Assembly: GCA_965226475.1 (NCBI GenBank) | Contig: CBDDDJ010000005.1 | Location: forward strand, 558,001 to 622,000 | Source: JASLMY01 sp965226475 | GTDB lineage: Bacteria; Pseudomonadota; Alphaproteobacteria; GCA-2731375 | Length of the DNA stretch: 64,000 nt | Direction: 5' to 3' | In this document: positions 61,607 to 64,000 of the stretch, in pieces | Position numbering within the stretch: position 1 is the first letter of the stretch | How the letters are laid out: the number at the start of each line of letters is the position of its first letter | The notes under the pieces: generated by a model | The model's database searches: none | The model's input: the letters and a program-made list of their open reading frames with translations, nothing else | What the model was told of the DNA's origin: nothing | Position numbers and translations under genes: made by a program

Positions 61607-62594
61607 AAGGAAAGCCGGTCATGTGTCCGAGATAGGGCGGGCCGATCCAGTTCTCGGTGGTGCGGCCGATCCAGCCGTCCCGGATCAGGCTGACGTCGAA
61701 CGTGGTGCCGCCGCAATCGACCACGATCACGTCGGCTGGCTCGCCCTCGGCCGCCGCGTAATGCCGGCCGGCGATCGGTGCCATCGCGGGGCCGGAATTC
61801 AGCGCATGGATCGGTGCGAAGGCGACCTCTTTCGCCGCCATGACGCCGCCCTGGGAAGTGCCGACCACCAGTTCGCCGGTGAAGCCCGCCGCCCGAAGAC
61901 GCTGCTCCAGGCCACCCAGATAGTCGGCCATCAGCGGTTTCAGCGAGGCGTCGATGCAGGTCGACGACGCGCGCCGGTATTCACGCAGAATTGGGTTTAG
62001 CCGGTGCGAGAGCGAATAGGGCAGGTCCGCTCGCAGGGTGTCGAGCAGCTGGGCGATGCGCAATTCGTGCGCCGGGTTGACGACCGACCAGAGCAGACAG
62101 ACGCCCACCGCCTCGACCTCGAGGGCGTCGAGCCCGGAGATGATCCCGGCGACCGCGTCCTCGTCCAATGGCGCCAGCACCGCGCCGGAGGCGTCGATCC
62201 GTCCCGGCACCTCGAAGGTCAGGCGCCGCGGCACGTAGGGCGGCGGGAACGGCGTCGCGAAATCGAACGGGTCGGCCCGCCCGCCCTCCCGGAACAGCAG
62301 GATGTCCGGATGGCCCGCGGTGGTGAGAAAAGCGGTCCGCGCCGCCGCGCCGGTAATCACCACATTTGTGCTGGCCGTGGTCCCGTGGATCAACAGCGCC
62401 CCCCGCGACAGCAGCGCGCGGGCCTCCAGGCCGAGATCCGCCGCCGCCCCGTCGAACACCCCCAGTACGGCCGCGACCGGGTCCGTCGGCGTCGACGCGC
62501 TCTTGTAAAGCCGCGAGGTCCCGTCCGGTAAGGCGATGGCAAGATCGGTAAACGTTCCGCCGATATCCACCGCGAAGCGAAGATCCAGTTCCAT
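61601..62594 (-). pseudogene. hyuA: hyuA, N-terminal part, separated by IS21 copy 2
   Basis: The start MELDLRFAVDIGGTFTDLAI is the ASKHA-type phosphate-binding N-terminus of hydantoinase A/oxoprolinase; HALNSGPAMAPIAG and VDCGGTTFDVSLIRDG follow, and the frame meets the IS at GHMTGFPSV. Beyond this it reads into IS sequence (VSMAEQKGTTVAV and stop), giving a truncated protein without the C-terminal half. It is 24 bases downstream of the ABC ATPase gene on the same strand, so hyuAB were the distal genes of that transporter operon. Confidence 0.88.
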
Positions 62595-62618
62595 CCGCTC
62601 CGTACTCCGCCGACGTTT

Positions 62619-63608
62619 TCAACTCACCGGACTGCGCGAGGGCGGGGTCTCGTGCAGGAAGCAGGCGACGGAGCGAGCCTCGCCATGGGGCAGCAGGTTC
62701 GGGACCCGCGCATCGCACGGCTCGAATACCGCCGGGCAGCGCGGGTGGAAGGCGCAGGCGGGGGGCGGGTTCGAGGGATCGGGCGCGTCGCCCAGAATAA
62801 GCACCTCCTTCTCCTCGCCCTGCTCGAGTAGCCTCGCGGAAAGCAACGCCCTGGTATAGGGGTGCAGGGGATTGTCGAAGACGAGCTCGGTCCTGCCTAT
62901 CTCCACGATCTTCCCCAGATACATGACGGCGATGGTGTCGCTGATCATCCCGACCACGTTGATGTCGTGACTGATGAAAAGATAGCTGAGCCCTAGATCT
63001 TGCTGCAGCCGCTTGAGCAGGTTGAGGATCTGGGCCTGGACGGAGACGTCGAGGGCAGAGACCGGCTCGTCCAGGATGAGGAACTTCGGATGGAGCGCCA
63101 GTGCGCGGGCGATGCATACCCGCTGTCGCTGACCGCCGCTCAGCTGATGGGGATAGCGCTCGGCGAAGCCACTGTCGAGGCCGACCAGCTCCAGCAGCTC
63201 CGCGACCCGCGCGCGCAGGGCGCCGCCGCCCGCGTGGCCGTGCGCCCGCAGGGGCAGCGAGATGCACTGGGCGACGGACTTGCGGGGGTTGAGCGAGCCG
63301 TAGGGGTCCTGAAAGACGATCTGGACGTGTTCGCGCAGCTGCCGCAGCCGCTCTCCCCGGAGGTGGGTGATCGAACGTCCCTCGAAGAGGATGTCGCCCG
63401 AGGTCGGTTGCATGAGCCGGGTGAGCAGTCGGGCGGCCGTGCTTTTGCCACACCCCGACTCCCCGACCAGTCCCAGAGTCTCGCCCGCGCCGATGGCGAG
63501 ATCGAGTCCATCGACTGCGCGCAACGGCCGCCCGCGGCTGCCCCAGAGGTTTCGCTCGCGCGCGGGAAAGACCTTGGTCAGCTGCCGAACTTCAACCAGT
63601 GCCGCCAT
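62619..63608 (-). CDS. Opp/Dpp-type ABC ATPase, DppF type (second transporter)
   Basis: A 329-residue ATPase with canonical motifs: Walker A GESGCGKST, Q-loop IVFQDPYGSLNP, signature LSGGQRQRV, Walker B LILDEPVSALD and switch SHDINVV. The C-terminal oligopeptide domain has the Cys motif CAFHPRCPAVFEPC. It follows the DppD-type gene by 15 bases and precedes hyuA by 24, so this minus-strand operon couples uptake with hydantoinase-type ring cleavage. It is clearly distinct from the ATPases at 52-54 kb. Confidence 0.93.
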   Translation of the reverse strand: MAALVEVRQLTKVFPARERNLWGSRGRPLRAVDGLDLAIGAGETLGLVGESGCGKSTAARLLTRLMQPTSGDILFEGRSITHLRGERLRQLREHVQIVFQDPYGSLNPRKSVAQCISLPLRAHGHAGGGALRARVAELLELVGLDSGFAERYPHQLSGGQRQRVCIARALALHPKFLILDEPVSALDVSVQAQILNLLKRLQQDLGLSYLFISHDINVVGMISDTIAVMYLGKIVEIGRTELVFDNPLHPYTRALLSARLLEQGEEKEVLILGDAPDPSNPPPACAFHPRCPAVFEPCDARVPNLLPHGEARSVACFLHETPPSRSPVS

Positions 63609-63623
63609 GCCGGGACCCGGCCG

Positions 63624-64000
63624 CTAGCCCGCCAGCACGCAGCGGGTGAAGTGATCGGCGGCCACCTCCCGCCAGGGCGGCGGCGGCTCGGTGCATGCCG
63701 CCATCACCTTGGGGCATCGCGGCGCAAAGGCGCAGCCGGAAACCGGCTGGTCCGCCCGGGGCGGCTCTCCCTCGATCGCGGCCGGCAGACGGCCACGATG
63801 CTCGATCTTGGGGATACAGCCGATCAGGCCCTGGGTGTAGGGGTGTTTCGGCGTCGTCAGCACCACGCTGGTGAAGCCCTCTTCGACCACCTGCCCCGCG
63901 TACATGACGACCGTGTACTCGCAGACCCGGGCAATCACCGCGAGGTCGTGAGAGATCAGGAGGATCGCGGTTCCGAAGCGCTGGCGGACCTCGCGCAGGA
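63624..64000 (-). CDS. Opp/Dpp-type ABC ATPase, DppD type (partial)
   Basis: Only the C-terminal 125 residues are in the window; the frame continues past the right edge. The visible part begins LREVRQRFGTAILLISHDLA with the switch histidine, then VMYAGQVVEEG and the oligopeptide-transporter tail HPYTQGLIGCIP, CAFAPRCPKVMAAC. It is the partner ATPase of the following gene, 15 bases downstream. Confidence 0.9.
   Translation of the reverse strand, partial: LREVRQRFGTAILLISHDLAVIARVCEYTVVMYAGQVVEEGFTSVVLTTPKHPYTQGLIGCIPKIEHRGRLPAAIEGEPPRADQPVSGCAFAPRCPKVMAACTEPPPPWREVAADHFTRCVLAG

Overview
The window is about 64 kb of high-GC DNA. Gene order and protein types point to an alphaproteobacterium, probably of the Rhodospirillales/Kiloniellales sort: yebC-ruvCAB-ybgC-tolQRAB-pal-cpoB-tilS is a characteristic alphaproteobacterial run, and class II DAHP synthase, a glutathione reductase of the plant/alphaproteobacterial type and GC-rich codon use fit with it. 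Taxonomy is an inference; no rRNA gene is present.

Layout. 1-5 kb: a truncated secreted repeat protein, then nicotinate phosphoribosyltransferase, DAHP synthase and glutathione reductase (minus strand). 5.2-20.3 kb: the housekeeping block (YebC, Holliday-junction resolution, the Tol-Pal envelope machine, tRNA-Ile lysidine synthetase, a HAD nucleotidase, lysine/DAP biosynthesis dapD-dapE, a small membrane protein). An IS256-family element has landed exactly behind the tolB stop codon and separates tolB from pal. 20.3-22.5 kb: def-fmt-truA on the minus strand. 22.6-26.5 kb: rmuC, a lower-GC dCTP-deaminase pair, a flippase-like membrane protein and a secreted cupin. 26.5-33.5 kb: a sirtuin and a run of iron-dependent oxygenases (Rieske, two phytanoyl-CoA-dioxygenase-like, cysteine-dioxygenase-like), cupins, an orphan solute-binding protein and a decayed SMP-30 lactonase. 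33.6-38.8 kb: a surface-carbohydrate cluster including two 'sporadic carbohydrate cluster' families, two methyltransferases (one with an internal 102-bp tandem duplication) and a frameshifted RmlD-like reductase.

38.8-48.5 kb is a mobile and scarred zone: an IS21-family element that truncates a gene on each side and has no target duplication, a decapitated superfamily I helicase, a 3' fragment of an initiator-tRNA-like gene with its terminator, an integrase remnant, two further integrases, an IS3-family element flanked by 14-bp direct repeats, and a broken IS66 transposase. 48.8-64 kb is an uptake-and-hydrolysis module: a complete Opp/Dpp-type ABC transporter, an AtzG-like small protein and an amidase on the plus strand, facing hyuB-hyuA (hydantoinase/oxoprolinase) and a second Opp/Dpp transporter on the minus strand. 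Here hyuA is split by a second IS21-family element with a clean 6-bp target duplication, and hyuB carries a one-base frameshift.

Together the right half looks like a recently remodelled accessory region for import and cleavage of amide or cyclic-amide compounds, joined to a tRNA-associated island end, while the left half is conserved core genome. Several lesions are single-base G/C indels that could be real pseudogenisation or residual sequencing error.
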